DNA of 64,000 bases from F1-60-MAGs104 sp964355975 (GTDB lineage: Bacteria; Planctomycetota; Phycisphaerae; Phycisphaerales; SM1A02): assembly GCA_964355975.1 (NCBI GenBank), contig CAYHFW010000001.1, forward strand, positions 186,001-250,000, given 5' to 3'. The stretch's first letter is position 1. Each line of letters begins with the position of its first letter. The position numbers and the translations under genes were made by a program. The notes beneath the pieces were generated by a model. That model saw only the letters and a program-made list of their open reading frames with translations. It was not told the origin of the DNA and searched no databases. Positions 33,814 through 43,048 of the stretch are shown here, piece by piece.

Positions 33814-34890
33814 TCAGTGACCCCAGCCGCTGAGAAGCGTCGTCAGGTCAACCCCGTCGGTGATGCCATCCTGATTCAGATCTCCAGGACCAGAATTTCC
33901 CCAGTTTGAAAGGACATACGAGAGATCGAGCCCATCAACCTGTCCGTCGCAATTGATGTCAGCTGGAGCGCAGGGAGGTCCAGTCACGACAGTCAACTGC
34001 AACGCAGCGGCATGGGCGAGTTGAAATTGAACGAGTGCGTTCTCTTTCGCGAAGAAGGCGGGAAAGTTGCCGCCTTGTTGTTCGACGAACGTCAGACTGC
34101 TGATTACGAAAAAGAGTTTTCCGTCGTTGAGACTCGTCTGGAGATATTGGCGAACAAAGGGATCGCCAATATCAACGGCGAATGCCATCGCGGTGTAGAT
34201 CGGCACGAGTGACCCCGCGTTCAAAGTGGGACAGATGCCAGTGGCGAATCGCCTCGGCTCAAAACGATCGCGCGGATTGTTCGAGACATCGATTGGACTT
34301 CCACCGTCGTTGAAACTCATGGCAAATGCGTTTCGAACCGAAGCCGCCATGGGGTTCGATGGCGTTGCGTATGGAGAGTTTTCTGCAAAGGTCGCAGCGG
34401 AGAATCCATTTCGAAAGCCACAGCCGAACAATTCGATCGATTGCCCTGTGTCACCATCGGCTTGGTACTCGGGGTCACTTGCTGCGAGAAACGACCGCCA
34501 AGAATCTGGTGATGGGTCGTAAGCGACAACGAGATCATTCGCAAACTCAATCGTGAGCGTTGCCGATGTGATTGTGTAGTTCGCGGCGCCAAGCCCCGCG
34601 GGAATCTGCGTGGTTGTTGTGTAAGCAACAATGAACTGTCCATCACGACTGTCGAACTCTGGCGCGCCGGGCGTCGATCCAAATGTCGAGATGACGGGTC
34701 GCGTGCCAGGAGTGCTGTTGAACGGATACATCCAGCGGTCGAGCGAAGGAGTCGCCCACGATGCAGAAATGGTGTCGGCATTCGCCGAGAAACAAGCGGT
34801 GATAGAAACAGCAACGAGAATTGCGACAGTTGTTCCCCTTGGCAGCGGGCGAGGCAATACGATCAGGCGCTTGGCAGAATTCGCAATCAT
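33814..34890 (-). CDS. secreted protein with C-terminal dockerin-type repeats
   Basis: 358 residues with an N-terminal signal (VAILVAVSITACFSANA). The central 230 residues are a beta-rich domain without a family I recognise. The C-terminus has two dockerin-like calcium-binding repeats: DINCDGQVDGLDLSYVLSNWG and DLNQDGITDGVDLTTLLSGWG, given here in 20-residue pieces as DINCDGQVDGLDLSYVLSNW and DLNQDGITDGVDLTTLLSGW. In Phycisphaerae many secreted proteins carry such tails without cellulosome scaffolds. It converges on the HD-GYP gene (9 bp) and is divergent from the prepilin-like gene. Confidence 0.88.
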   Translation of the reverse strand: MIANSAKRLIVLPRPLPRGTTVAILVAVSITACFSANADTISASWATPSLDRWMYPFNSTPGTRPVISTFGSTPGAPEFDSRDGQFIVAYTTTTQIPAGLGAANYTITSATLTIEFANDLVVAYDPSPDSWRSFLAASDPEYQADGDTGQSIELFGCGFRNGFSAATFAENSPYATPSNPMAASVRNAFAMSFNDGGSPIDVSNNPRDRFEPRRFATGICPTLNAGSLVPIYTAMAFAVDIGDPFVRQYLQTSLNDGKLFFVISSLTFVEQQGGNFPAFFAKENALVQFQLAHAAALQLTVVTGPPCAPADINCDGQVDGLDLSYVLSNWGNSGPGDLNQDGITDGVDLTTLLSGWGH

Positions 34891-34917
34891 GGGTGAGGAA
34901 TCGTAGGTTCAAACAAC

Positions 34918-35838
34918 ATGCAGAGTCGAGAGAACAAGTCAAGAAAACTTCGAAAGAGCATGCGGTCGAGCGGTGCTCGGATCGCGATTCGGACCGCGTT
35001 CACGGTGACAGAGTTGCTCGTGGTTGTGGCAGTCATCGCGTTGTTGGTGGCGTTGATCGTTCCTGCGGTGAGAGTGGCGCACAGAGCAGCAGCGCGGGCC
35101 GCTGAATGCGCAGCCGCGCGTCAAGTCGCCCAAGCGTGGATTGCGTACGCGACCGACCAGCAAGGACAACTCATCCCAGGATTCAAGAGTGGGCTTCCTG
35201 CATTTGATGCGGATGGCACGGCGATTCCAGTCGACACATACGGAGGTGGGGCGACCATCGCAGCGCGTTGGCCGTGGCGACTCGCTCCATACTTTGGGGG
35301 CGACATGCGTGCGCTCTACATCGGCGACCACGGCGAGTATTTCTCATCGCTCGCCAACGGAGACCGCGGTGAAATGCTCTATTTCGCGAGCCTCTATCCG
35401 TCGTTCGCGATGAATACGACGTGGGTCGGCGGCGATAGCGAACGGATGGGGTTTCAACCGAGCACGCTGCCCAATGGTGCTGCGAATCCTCTCGCGCGTT
35501 TCTATGTCTCGCGCCTTGCGCAGTTCGCCCATCCTCAGAGAGTGACTGTGTTCGTCTCGAGCCGCACCGCGGCAACCACCGATGGAGCAATCACGCAGGG
35601 ATACTTTCGTGCAGACAGTCCGTGGTTCGTGCAGTCGCAGTGGGCTGCGAGATATGACCAAGAAGATCCGGTGTCTTGCGGAAATGTGAACGCACGTTTT
35701 GGTGACGAAGCAGTCGTTGCCACTGCGGATGGGGCAGTCGAGGCGGTTGCAGTCGAGACTCTTCGAGATATGCGCAGGTGGGCGGACCAGGCGTATGAAG
35801 TTGATTACCGATTGACTGCGCCAGCGGCGACGCCGTAG
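34918..35838 (+). CDS. prepilin-type (type IV pilin/pseudopilin-like) protein
   Basis: 306 residues. A basic leader of about 28 residues precedes FTVTELLVVVAVIALLVALI, the class III pilin signature with the conserved Glu at +5. The residue before the Phe is Ala rather than Gly, so the prepilin peptidase site is slightly atypical. The helix continues through a basic, Ala-rich stretch into a large globular domain, resembling the DUF1559-type major pseudopilins expanded in planctomycetes. The secretin at the far end of the window could belong to the same kind of export machinery, but the two are far apart. Confidence 0.82.
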   Translation: MQSRENKSRKLRKSMRSSGARIAIRTAFTVTELLVVVAVIALLVALIVPAVRVAHRAAARAAECAAARQVAQAWIAYATDQQGQLIPGFKSGLPAFDADGTAIPVDTYGGGATIAARWPWRLAPYFGGDMRALYIGDHGEYFSSLANGDRGEMLYFASLYPSFAMNTTWVGGDSERMGFQPSTLPNGAANPLARFYVSRLAQFAHPQRVTVFVSSRTAATTDGAITQGYFRADSPWFVQSQWAARYDQEDPVSCGNVNARFGDEAVVATADGAVEAVAVETLRDMRRWADQAYEVDYRLTAPAATP

Positions 35839-35893
35839 CAAACCAGTGCGGGCGCGCAAGCGAGTGATGGCAGGACACCAAGACACCAAGAAA

Positions 35894-35925
35894 GCGTGCG
35901 CGCGGCGGAATGCTTCACTCGGCGC
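35894..35925 (+). repeat. 32-bp intergenic repeat, copy 1
   Basis: This 32-mer contains GCGGCGGAATGCTTCACTCG and is repeated exactly 42 bp downstream. An inverted copy with two mismatches lies near 47785-47816. It sits in the 138-bp gap between the convergent prepilin-like gene and acs. Confidence 0.85.
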
Positions 35926-35935
35926 AATCAAGGCA

Positions 35936-35967
35936 GCGTGCGCGCGGCGGAATGCTTCACTCGGCGC
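35936..35967 (+). repeat. 32-bp intergenic repeat, copy 2
   Basis: Exact second copy of the preceding 32-mer, separated from it by ten bases. It ends ten bases before the acs stop codon, so it forms part of the downstream flank of both genes. Confidence 0.85.
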
Positions 35968-35976
35968 GCCGAAAAA

Positions 35977-37956
35977 CTATTCGTCGTTTTCACGCAACTT
36001 CGCGAGCACTGTGAAGTCTTCGAGGGTTGTTGTGTCTTGTGTTGAGTCTTTGCCTGCTGCAATGTCGCGCAAGAGTCTGCGCATGATCTTGCCAGAGCGA
36101 GTCTTGGGAAGCATCGCCGTGAATCGAATCATGTCGGGTCGAGCAATCGCGCCAATCTCGCGCGTCACGTGTTCTGCGAGCTGCTTGCGAAGCGAGTCGT
36201 CGGCCGTGCCAGTAAACGACGGCGCGAGAGTGACGAACGCCGCGATGCCGGTGCCCTTGATCTCGTGTGGCATCCCGACAACTGCCGCTTCAACAACTGC
36301 GGCATGCGAGACGAGCGCGCTCTCAACTTCCATGGTGCCGAGTCGATGGCCGCTGACATTGATGACATCGTCGATGCGCCCCATGATCCAGAAGTAACCG
36401 CGCTCATCGCGGCGGGCTCCATCACCAGCGACATACATGCCCGCGACCTTCGACCAGTAGGTCTCGATGAAGCGTGCGCGGTCACCGTGAATGCCCCGCA
36501 ACATTCCCGGCCAGGGTTTGCGGATGACGAGCAATCCACCTTGATTTGGCGGCAATTCTTCGCCCTTTTCATCGACGATCGCAGCGTCGATGCCGAAGAA
36601 TGGAAGCGTGCACGAGCCTGGAGTGGTCGGGGTGCATCCAGGAAGGGGAGTGATGATGTGCCCGCCCGTTTCAGTCTGCCACATCGTGTCGACGATTGGA
36701 CAGCGTTCGCTGCCGATGTTCTGGTGATACCACATCCACGCCTCTGGATTGATCGGCTCGCCGACCGTGCCAAGCAGCAGCAAACTCGAGAGGTCGTGTT
36801 TGGCGGGATGCGCGTCGCCCCACTTCATGAATGCGCGAATCGCGGTGGGCGCTGTGTAAAAATGCGTGACTTTATGACGAGCGATCATCGCCCAGAAACG
36901 ATCCTCTGCCGGAAAGTTCGGTGCCCCCTCGTACATCACGGTCGGCACGCGATTTGGAAGCATTCCGTAAACGATGTACGAGTGGCCGGTGATCCATCCA
37001 ATGTCTGCGGTGCAGAAGTAGACGTGATTGCGCCCGGGAACGAGATTGAACGTGGTCTTCGCGGTGTACGCGGTGTAGACCATGTATCCGCCCGTTGTGT
37101 GACAGATTCCTTTGGGCTTTCCAGTCGAGCCACTCGTGTAAAGCAGAAAGAGCAGGTCTTCTGAGTTCATCTCTTCGCAGGGGCAATCGGTGGATTGCTG
37201 CGCGACGACCTCATGCCACCATTGATCACGCGGCGAGCGCATCGTCACCGGTGTGCCGGTGCGCCGAACAACGAGCACATGTTCGACTTCAGGCAACTTC
37301 TCGCACGCATCATCGACAGCCTTCTTGAGCGCGACGACTTGCCCGCGGCGCCATCCTCCGTCACATGTGATGATGACTTTGCTCTTGCTGTCGTGCACCC
37401 GGTCGACGATCGCGTTGGACGCGAATCCGCCGAAGATCACAGAGTGGGGGGCGCCGATGCGCGCGCATGCGAGCATCGCGATTGTGAGTTCGGGCACCAT
37501 GCCCATGTAGATCGTGACGACATCGCCGCGTCGAACACCCATCGACTTGAGAGCATTCGCAGTGCGTGTGACTTCAACGAGCAGATCGCGATAGGTGAGC
37601 TTGCGAATCTCGGGATGGGGCGAACACGGTTCGCCCTCCCAGATGATCGCAACATCATCACCGTGGCCAGCGTCCACTTGTCGATCGACGCAGTTCGCGC
37701 AAACATTCGTTGTGCCTTCTACGAACCACTTTGCGTCGGGCAAGGTCCAGTCCACCACGGTTGAAAAGGGGCGATACCAGTGAAAGGTGCGTGCGATCTC
37801 ACCCCAGAACAGCGCGGGATCGTCGATCGACTGGCGGTACATGCGCGCGTACGTTTGCATGTTGGGCACCGCGAGTTCACCGATGTTCTTGAGAAAGTGT
37901 GCGCTCGGCTCGAAGATCCGGTTCTCTTGCAAGCCGCTCGTGATTGCCTCGCTCAT
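35977..37956 (-). CDS. acs: acetyl-CoA synthetase
   Basis: 659-residue AMP-forming acetate:CoA ligase. Visible elements: FWGEIARTFHWYRPF at the N-terminus, P-loop-like LLYTSGSTGKPKG, GADIGWITGHSYIVYG (here CTADIGWITGHSYIVYG), VDTMWQTETGG, YVAGDGARRDERGYFWIMGR and the C-terminal PKTRSGKIMRR whose lysine is regulated by acetylation in other bacteria. Length and order are those of a full Acs. It follows alaS on the same strand after 20 bp and may be co-transcribed with it. Confidence 0.96.
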   Translation of the reverse strand: MSEAITSGLQENRIFEPSAHFLKNIGELAVPNMQTYARMYRQSIDDPALFWGEIARTFHWYRPFSTVVDWTLPDAKWFVEGTTNVCANCVDRQVDAGHGDDVAIIWEGEPCSPHPEIRKLTYRDLLVEVTRTANALKSMGVRRGDVVTIYMGMVPELTIAMLACARIGAPHSVIFGGFASNAIVDRVHDSKSKVIITCDGGWRRGQVVALKKAVDDACEKLPEVEHVLVVRRTGTPVTMRSPRDQWWHEVVAQQSTDCPCEEMNSEDLLFLLYTSGSTGKPKGICHTTGGYMVYTAYTAKTTFNLVPGRNHVYFCTADIGWITGHSYIVYGMLPNRVPTVMYEGAPNFPAEDRFWAMIARHKVTHFYTAPTAIRAFMKWGDAHPAKHDLSSLLLLGTVGEPINPEAWMWYHQNIGSERCPIVDTMWQTETGGHIITPLPGCTPTTPGSCTLPFFGIDAAIVDEKGEELPPNQGGLLVIRKPWPGMLRGIHGDRARFIETYWSKVAGMYVAGDGARRDERGYFWIMGRIDDVINVSGHRLGTMEVESALVSHAAVVEAAVVGMPHEIKGTGIAAFVTLAPSFTGTADDSLRKQLAEHVTREIGAIARPDMIRFTAMLPKTRSGKIMRRLLRDIAAGKDSTQDTTTLEDFTVLAKLRENDE

Positions 37957-37976
37957 GCGCGCAAGCGTAACGGGTG

Positions 37977-40820
37977 CTAGCGATTTGCAAATGCGTTCGC
38001 CGCGGCGAGCGCTTCTTCAATCCTGGATGGGTCCTTGCCGCCCGCTTGTGCAGTGTCGGGCTTGCCGCCTCCCGAGCCGCCGCACGCCTGAGCTGTGACT
38101 TTCACCCAATCACCGGCCTTGATTCCACGAGCAATCGCAGACTTCGGACAGGTCGCCGCAATCGCAACCTTGCCGCTTTCTGCATCCGGACTCAAGAACA
38201 AGATTGGCGTCTCGGCGAGTTGCGAACGCGCGCAGTCAATCGCAGCCATCAGCGCAGTTGCATCTGCTCCGTTCACGATCGCGACGAGCGGCTTTGTGGC
38301 GTCAGTCGATGCGTGCTGCGCGATGAGCGCTCGCACTTGGACAAGTGCCCCATCGCGCGTCACTCCCTCTTGTTGACGGCGAACCTCTTTCGCACGTTCA
38401 CGCAGTGCATCAATCTTGGGCGTGAGCCTCGTACGCGCGACGATGCCCAGCGCGAGTGTCGACTCAAGCCGGGCAATCTCTGTGACCTCGCTCAGAAGCG
38501 CCTCTCCCACGACCGCTGCGGCACGGTCGATGCGCGCGTCGAGTTCCTTCGCGCTCGCCGTCGCCGCCATCGCAGCATCGCCGGTGAGTCCAAAGCAGCG
38601 GCGAATGCCAGCTGCCGACGCACTTTCAGAAAGCAGCACAAATGCGCCAGCCCCTGCCGTGGATTGCAAGTGCGTCCCACCGCAGAACTCGACTGAGAGT
38701 GTGCGCCAACGTGCATCGGTCGGCGCTGCAAGAAGCGATGAAACGGGGGCGCCGATGCTCACGACGCGAACCGGGTCTGGATAGCGCTCGCCAAAGACTG
38801 CGCGCACGCCGTTGACGGCACGCGCGCTTGCAAGGTCAACCACTTCGATCGAGACGCAAAGGTCGCTCGCGATCGCTTCGTTGACCCGTGATTCGATGCG
38901 CGCGGCATCCGTGGCTGAAAGCGCGGCCGTGCCCGCATAGTCAAAGCGCAATCGATCTGCTGCGACGAGTGATCCACGCTGCTGAACATCTTCACCGACG
39001 ACTTCGCGCAGTGCGAGGTTCAAGAGATGGGTTGCTGTGTGATTGGCGCGAATCGCCTCGCGTCGCTCGTGGCGCAGTGCAATCTCTGCGTGATCGTCGA
39101 CACGAATGATGCCCGAGTGCACCTGTCCGATGTGCAAGATGTAGTCGCCGCATCGTTGCACGTCTTGCACAGAAAAGACGCCGTGCGATCCGAGTGCGTG
39201 TCCATCACCGAGTGATCCGCCGCCATCGCTGTGACCCGTGCGAATGTCTCCGTGGTCAGCCTCTTGGCCGCCAGATTCTGCATAAAAGCAGGTGCGATCA
39301 AGCACGACCGCGACGGTGGATCCAGGAGACGCCGTCGGGTGAAAACTCGTGCCATCCCAGATCGCTCGAACGTGTGCACGCATTGGTCGACCTGCATCCC
39401 GGTGTGAGTCATCCGTTGCATGAACATGCAATGCAGCGAGTTTCGCCAGAGCATCAGGCGTGAGTTCAATCGATGCGGCATCACTTGCATTTCCGCGGCT
39501 CGTGATGCGCGCGCGCTCCATGAGTGATTCGTATCCGGCAACGTCGACAGTCATGCCTCGCTCGCTCGCCATCACTTGTGTGAGGTCGATCGGAAAACCC
39601 CACGTGTCGTGCAATCGAAAGGCATCTTCGGCGCAGATGTGTGGGGGATTGAGTTTCGAGCCGCGCGCGGCCGATTCGTCGAAGAGGGCGATGCCGCGCC
39701 CGAGGGTGCGGCCGAAGAGCTCTTCTTCTGTCTTGATGATTTCAGCCGCACGCTTTCCGCCAGCCGCAATCTCGGGAAAGGCGCCGCCGAGTGTCTCGAC
39801 GACCGCAGGAACGAGTTCGTAGACGAAGGGGCGTTCGATTCCGAAGGTCTGCCGCCCATGCCGAGCGGCGCGCCTCAGGATGCGTCGAAGCACATAGTTG
39901 CGCCCGTCACTGCCAGGGCCCGCTCCATCGCACGCCGCAGCAGTCAGGCAGCGCACATGATCAGCAATGATGCGATACGCGATATCGATGTGATCATCGA
40001 GTTTGCCGCCATAGGGACGCGCCCCTGTGGCCGCACGAATTGCCTCGAAGATCGGCGACCAAAGATCAGTGTCGTAATTCGATCGCTTGCCTTGAATCAC
40101 GCTGACGAGTCGCTCGAGTCCCATTCCAGTGTCAACATGTCGTGCGGGAAGTTGTTTGAGCGAGCCGTCGGCTTCTCGGTTGAACTGAATGAAGACGTGA
40201 TTCCAAATCTCGAGAACGTCTGGATCACCCGAATTCACACGCGATGCTGCGTCGCGCGATCCAATTCGGTCGAAGTGAATTTCAGAGCAGGGGCCACACG
40301 GGCCAGTCTCGCCCATCTCCCAGAAGTTGTCTTTCATCGATCCTGGAATCACACGATTCGCGGGCAGAAAGCGCATCCAAAGTGCACGCGCCTCTTCATC
40401 GGGTTCGAGCCCCGACTTCGGATCTCCGCCGAAATAGGTCGCGTAGAGCCGCTCAGGATCAAGTCCGTAGACCTTCGTGAGCAGTTCCCATCCCCAGGTG
40501 ATCGATTCTTCTTTGAAGTAGTCGCCGAAGGACCAATTGCCGAGCATCTCGAAGAACGTGTGGTGATAGACATCTTTTCCCACGTCCTCGAGGTCATTGT
40601 GTTTTCCACCGGCGCGAATGCACTTCTGTGAATTCACGGCGCGCGTGTAGGGGCGCGAACCCCGTCCCAAGAAGACATCCTTGAATTGGTTCATGCCCGC
40701 GTTGGTGAAGAGCAGCGTCGGATCATCGAAGGGCACGACTGGACCGCCCGCAGCGAATGTGTGGCCAGCTTTCTGGCGAAAGAACTCGATGAATGCAGTG
40801 CGAATTTCGGCGGCGCGCAT
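37977..40820 (-). CDS. alaS: alanyl-tRNA synthetase
   Basis: 947 residues, within the expected size. The N-terminal catalytic core has FFRQKAGHTFAAGGPVVP, LLFTNAGMNQFKDVFLG and GTWGFPIDLT-like segments. The editing domain has the zinc-binding HTATHLLNLALREV and, further on, FCGGTHLQSTAGAG (HxxxH and CxxxH). The C-terminal C-Ala domain ends in SGGGKPDTAQAGGKDPSRIEEAL, the usual glycine-rich DHHA1 signature (here GSGGGKPDTAQAGG). It is divergent from tpiA across 60 bp. Confidence 0.97.
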   Translation of the reverse strand: MRAAEIRTAFIEFFRQKAGHTFAAGGPVVPFDDPTLLFTNAGMNQFKDVFLGRGSRPYTRAVNSQKCIRAGGKHNDLEDVGKDVYHHTFFEMLGNWSFGDYFKEESITWGWELLTKVYGLDPERLYATYFGGDPKSGLEPDEEARALWMRFLPANRVIPGSMKDNFWEMGETGPCGPCSEIHFDRIGSRDAASRVNSGDPDVLEIWNHVFIQFNREADGSLKQLPARHVDTGMGLERLVSVIQGKRSNYDTDLWSPIFEAIRAATGARPYGGKLDDHIDIAYRIIADHVRCLTAAACDGAGPGSDGRNYVLRRILRRAARHGRQTFGIERPFVYELVPAVVETLGGAFPEIAAGGKRAAEIIKTEEELFGRTLGRGIALFDESAARGSKLNPPHICAEDAFRLHDTWGFPIDLTQVMASERGMTVDVAGYESLMERARITSRGNASDAASIELTPDALAKLAALHVHATDDSHRDAGRPMRAHVRAIWDGTSFHPTASPGSTVAVVLDRTCFYAESGGQEADHGDIRTGHSDGGGSLGDGHALGSHGVFSVQDVQRCGDYILHIGQVHSGIIRVDDHAEIALRHERREAIRANHTATHLLNLALREVVGEDVQQRGSLVAADRLRFDYAGTAALSATDAARIESRVNEAIASDLCVSIEVVDLASARAVNGVRAVFGERYPDPVRVVSIGAPVSSLLAAPTDARWRTLSVEFCGGTHLQSTAGAGAFVLLSESASAAGIRRCFGLTGDAAMAATASAKELDARIDRAAAVVGEALLSEVTEIARLESTLALGIVARTRLTPKIDALRERAKEVRRQQEGVTRDGALVQVRALIAQHASTDATKPLVAIVNGADATALMAAIDCARSQLAETPILFLSPDAESGKVAIAATCPKSAIARGIKAGDWVKVTAQACGGSGGGKPDTAQAGGKDPSRIEEALAAANAFANR

Positions 40821-40880
40821 GGGGTGCGAAGTCTACGCACTCGTGGCGCGTGGCTGCGATGTCCGTAGCATCGCCGCGCA

Positions 40881-41660
40881 ATGAGCCGACGACCATTCAT
40901 TGGCGGAAACTGGAAGATGAACACAGACCTCGCATCGGGGGCAGCGCTCGCGCACGCCCTTGTCGCAGGGTCGAGCAGCGACGCTGGCGAAGCCGATGTC
41001 GTGGTCTTTCCTCCGTTTCCATATTTGCAGTCAGTCGGCGGCATCCTGAGTGCGAGCACAATCGCCCTCGGTGCGCAAGATCTCTCGAGCGAGGCGAACG
41101 GCGCGCGCACTGGAGAGGTCAGCGCTGAAATGCTGTTGGATCTTGGCGTGCGGTGGGTGCTCGTGGGACACTCAGAGCGGCGTCATCGACTCGGAGAGTC
41201 TGACGCGCTCGTCGCAGACAAACTCGCAATGGCGCTCGAGAGTGGATTGTCTGTGGTGCTCTGCGTTGGAGAGACCCTTGCGCAGCGCGAGGCGGGGCAC
41301 GCCCATACGGTGGTCGCGCAGCAACTCGAAAGTGCACTTCATCGATTATCGGCTGATTCTGTGCGAGAAATCGTCATCGCCTATGAGCCTGTCTGGGCGA
41401 TCGGCACTGGCGTTGCCGCAACGGCCGGCGATGCGCGCGACGCGCACCGAGAGATCCGATCGTTTTTGACTTCTCGCTATGATTCGGAACTCGCCTCTGG
41501 CGTCCGCATTGTGTATGGCGGATCGCTCGTGCCGGGCAACGCGAAGACGATCTTCGCTGAGCCAGGAGTAGACGGCGGATTGGTTGGCGGCGCGTCTCTC
41601 AAGGCGGGCGACTTCCTCTCCATCCGATCTGCGGCGGCGACCGGAATTGCAGCCGACTGA
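40881..41660 (+). CDS. tpiA: triosephosphate isomerase
   Basis: 259-residue TIM barrel interconverting dihydroxyacetone phosphate and glyceraldehyde 3-phosphate. All catalytic residues are in place: Lys12 (GGNWKMN), His97 (VGHSERR) and Glu169 (AYEPVWAIGTG), with phosphate-binding GGSLVPGNAK near the end. It leads a run of five same-strand genes (tpiA-secG-yicC-kinase-PDZ) with small gaps or overlaps. Confidence 0.97.
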   Translation: MSRRPFIGGNWKMNTDLASGAALAHALVAGSSSDAGEADVVVFPPFPYLQSVGGILSASTIALGAQDLSSEANGARTGEVSAEMLLDLGVRWVLVGHSERRHRLGESDALVADKLAMALESGLSVVLCVGETLAQREAGHAHTVVAQQLESALHRLSADSVREIVIAYEPVWAIGTGVAATAGDARDAHREIRSFLTSRYDSELASGVRIVYGGSLVPGNAKTIFAEPGVDGGLVGGASLKAGDFLSIRSAAATGIAAD

Positions 41661-41683
41661 TTCGGCGAACTGGAACACGAACG

Positions 41684-42157
41684 ATGAGTACTTGGTTCAC
41701 GATTCTCACTTTTCTCTTCATCCTCTCGAGCGTTGTCTTGGTGCTCGTCATTCTCGTGCAACGCCCGCAAGGCGGCGGACTCGCGCAGGCATTCGGTGGC
41801 GCATCGGGTGGAGGATCGGATACAGCATTCGGAGGTCGCACTGGAGATGTGCTGACTTACATCACGATGGGATCGTTCGCGTTCTATCTCTTGGTCGCGA
41901 TCGGGCTCAATGTCATTGACAACCAGAACGCGAACCCTGGAACTGCGACCGAGGTTGAGGTGATCGAGCCAGGACTCTTGCCGGCAGATCCAGCACCCGA
42001 GGGGACGACTCTCACGCCAGTGGCGCCAGCAGAGGCAGCCGCGCCAATTGCGCCAGCGACTGGTGTTGCTGCAAGCGATCAATCGTTGACTGCGCCAGCA
42101 GCGACGGCTCCCGCGCCTGCGCCAGCGCCGACTCCTCCAGCAAGCGGGAATCCATAA
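41684..42157 (+). CDS. secG: preprotein translocase subunit SecG
   Basis: 157 residues. The first 75 are SecG: a transmembrane helix (FLFILSSVVLVLVILVQ), the conserved QRPQGGGLAQAFGG loop, GTDTAFGGRTGD-like GSDTAFGGRTGDVLTYIT and a second helix. The remaining 75 residues are an Ala/Pro-rich extension longer than in typical SecG and probably disordered in the periplasm or cytoplasm. tpiA-secG adjacency is common in bacteria and supports the call. Confidence 0.93.
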   Translation: MSTWFTILTFLFILSSVVLVLVILVQRPQGGGLAQAFGGASGGGSDTAFGGRTGDVLTYITMGSFAFYLLVAIGLNVIDNQNANPGTATEVEVIEPGLLPADPAPEGTTLTPVAPAEAAAPIAPATGVAASDQSLTAPAATAPAPAPAPTPPASGNP

Positions 42158-42163
42158 CGCGCC

Positions 42164-43048
42164 ATGATCCGGTCGATGACCGGCTTCGGAGTCGCGCAAG
42201 CCGAGCTCGATGGAGCGCTCGTTGCGGTTGAAGTTCGTTCGGTCAACAACCGACACTTCAAATGCACGCTTCGCATTCCAGAAGATTTCACAGCCCTCGA
42301 AGCAGATCTCGAAGCGCAGACTGCGCGACTGCTCGTGCGCGGAAGCGTGATCGTGACTCTGCGCATCTCGAACGCTGCGGCGCGCATTTCAGCACGAATC
42401 AACGCAGATCGTCTCAACGACTACCTCGTGCAACTCACTGCGGCGCTCGGTGCGGAAGAAGCATCGCGGATCGAGCGTGGGCAGTTGCTCATGCTGCCTG
42501 GGGTGATCGTCGAAGACGGCGGAGCACTCTTTCTCGAGCACCTGCGTCCGGTTGCGGCGAAGTTGCTCGATGAGGCGTGTGCAAAGGTCATCGTGATGCG
42601 CACGCGCGAAGGAGAAGCCCTGGGTGTGCATCTCGTCGAATTCGGACGGATCATTCGCACGCGCATGGACTCGATCGCGCAGCGTGTTCCTGCCGTGGCA
42701 GCCTCCTATCAGGTGCGCCTGCGTGCACGAGTCGATGCGATGCTGAGCGAGATCGGCAAGTCGGTCGAGCCAGCCGACCTGCTTCGTGAAGTTGCGCTCT
42801 TCGCTGAGCGCAGCGACATCGCAGAAGAACTTGTGCGACTCGGTGGACATCTCGATCAATACGAGTCGTTGCTCGATCCCAAACTGTCCGAACCGATTGG
42901 CCGCACGATGGACTTCGTCGCACAAGAACTCTTGCGCGAGGCGAACACGATTGCGAGCAAGTCGGGCGATGTCGAAATCAGTCGCCAAGTCGTCGAGATC
43001 AAGACGGCGATCGACCGCATCAAGGAGCAGTCGCAGAATGCCCAATAG
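42164..43048 (+). CDS. YicC-family endoribonuclease
   Basis: 294 residues. N-terminal MIRSMTGFGVAQ and VEVRSVNNRHFKCTLRIP are diagnostic for the YicC/YloC family. The C-terminal half contains EVALFAERSDIAEELVRLGGHL, then PIGRTMDFVAQELLREANTI and ASKSGDVEISRQVVEIKTAI, also fully conserved in the family (DUF1732). YicC proteins are recently described endoribonucleases acting on structured RNA or small RNA. It starts seven bases after secG and its end overlaps the next gene by 11 bp. Confidence 0.94.
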   Translation: MIRSMTGFGVAQAELDGALVAVEVRSVNNRHFKCTLRIPEDFTALEADLEAQTARLLVRGSVIVTLRISNAAARISARINADRLNDYLVQLTAALGAEEASRIERGQLLMLPGVIVEDGGALFLEHLRPVAAKLLDEACAKVIVMRTREGEALGVHLVEFGRIIRTRMDSIAQRVPAVAASYQVRLRARVDAMLSEIGKSVEPADLLREVALFAERSDIAEELVRLGGHLDQYESLLDPKLSEPIGRTMDFVAQELLREANTIASKSGDVEISRQVVEIKTAIDRIKEQSQNAQ

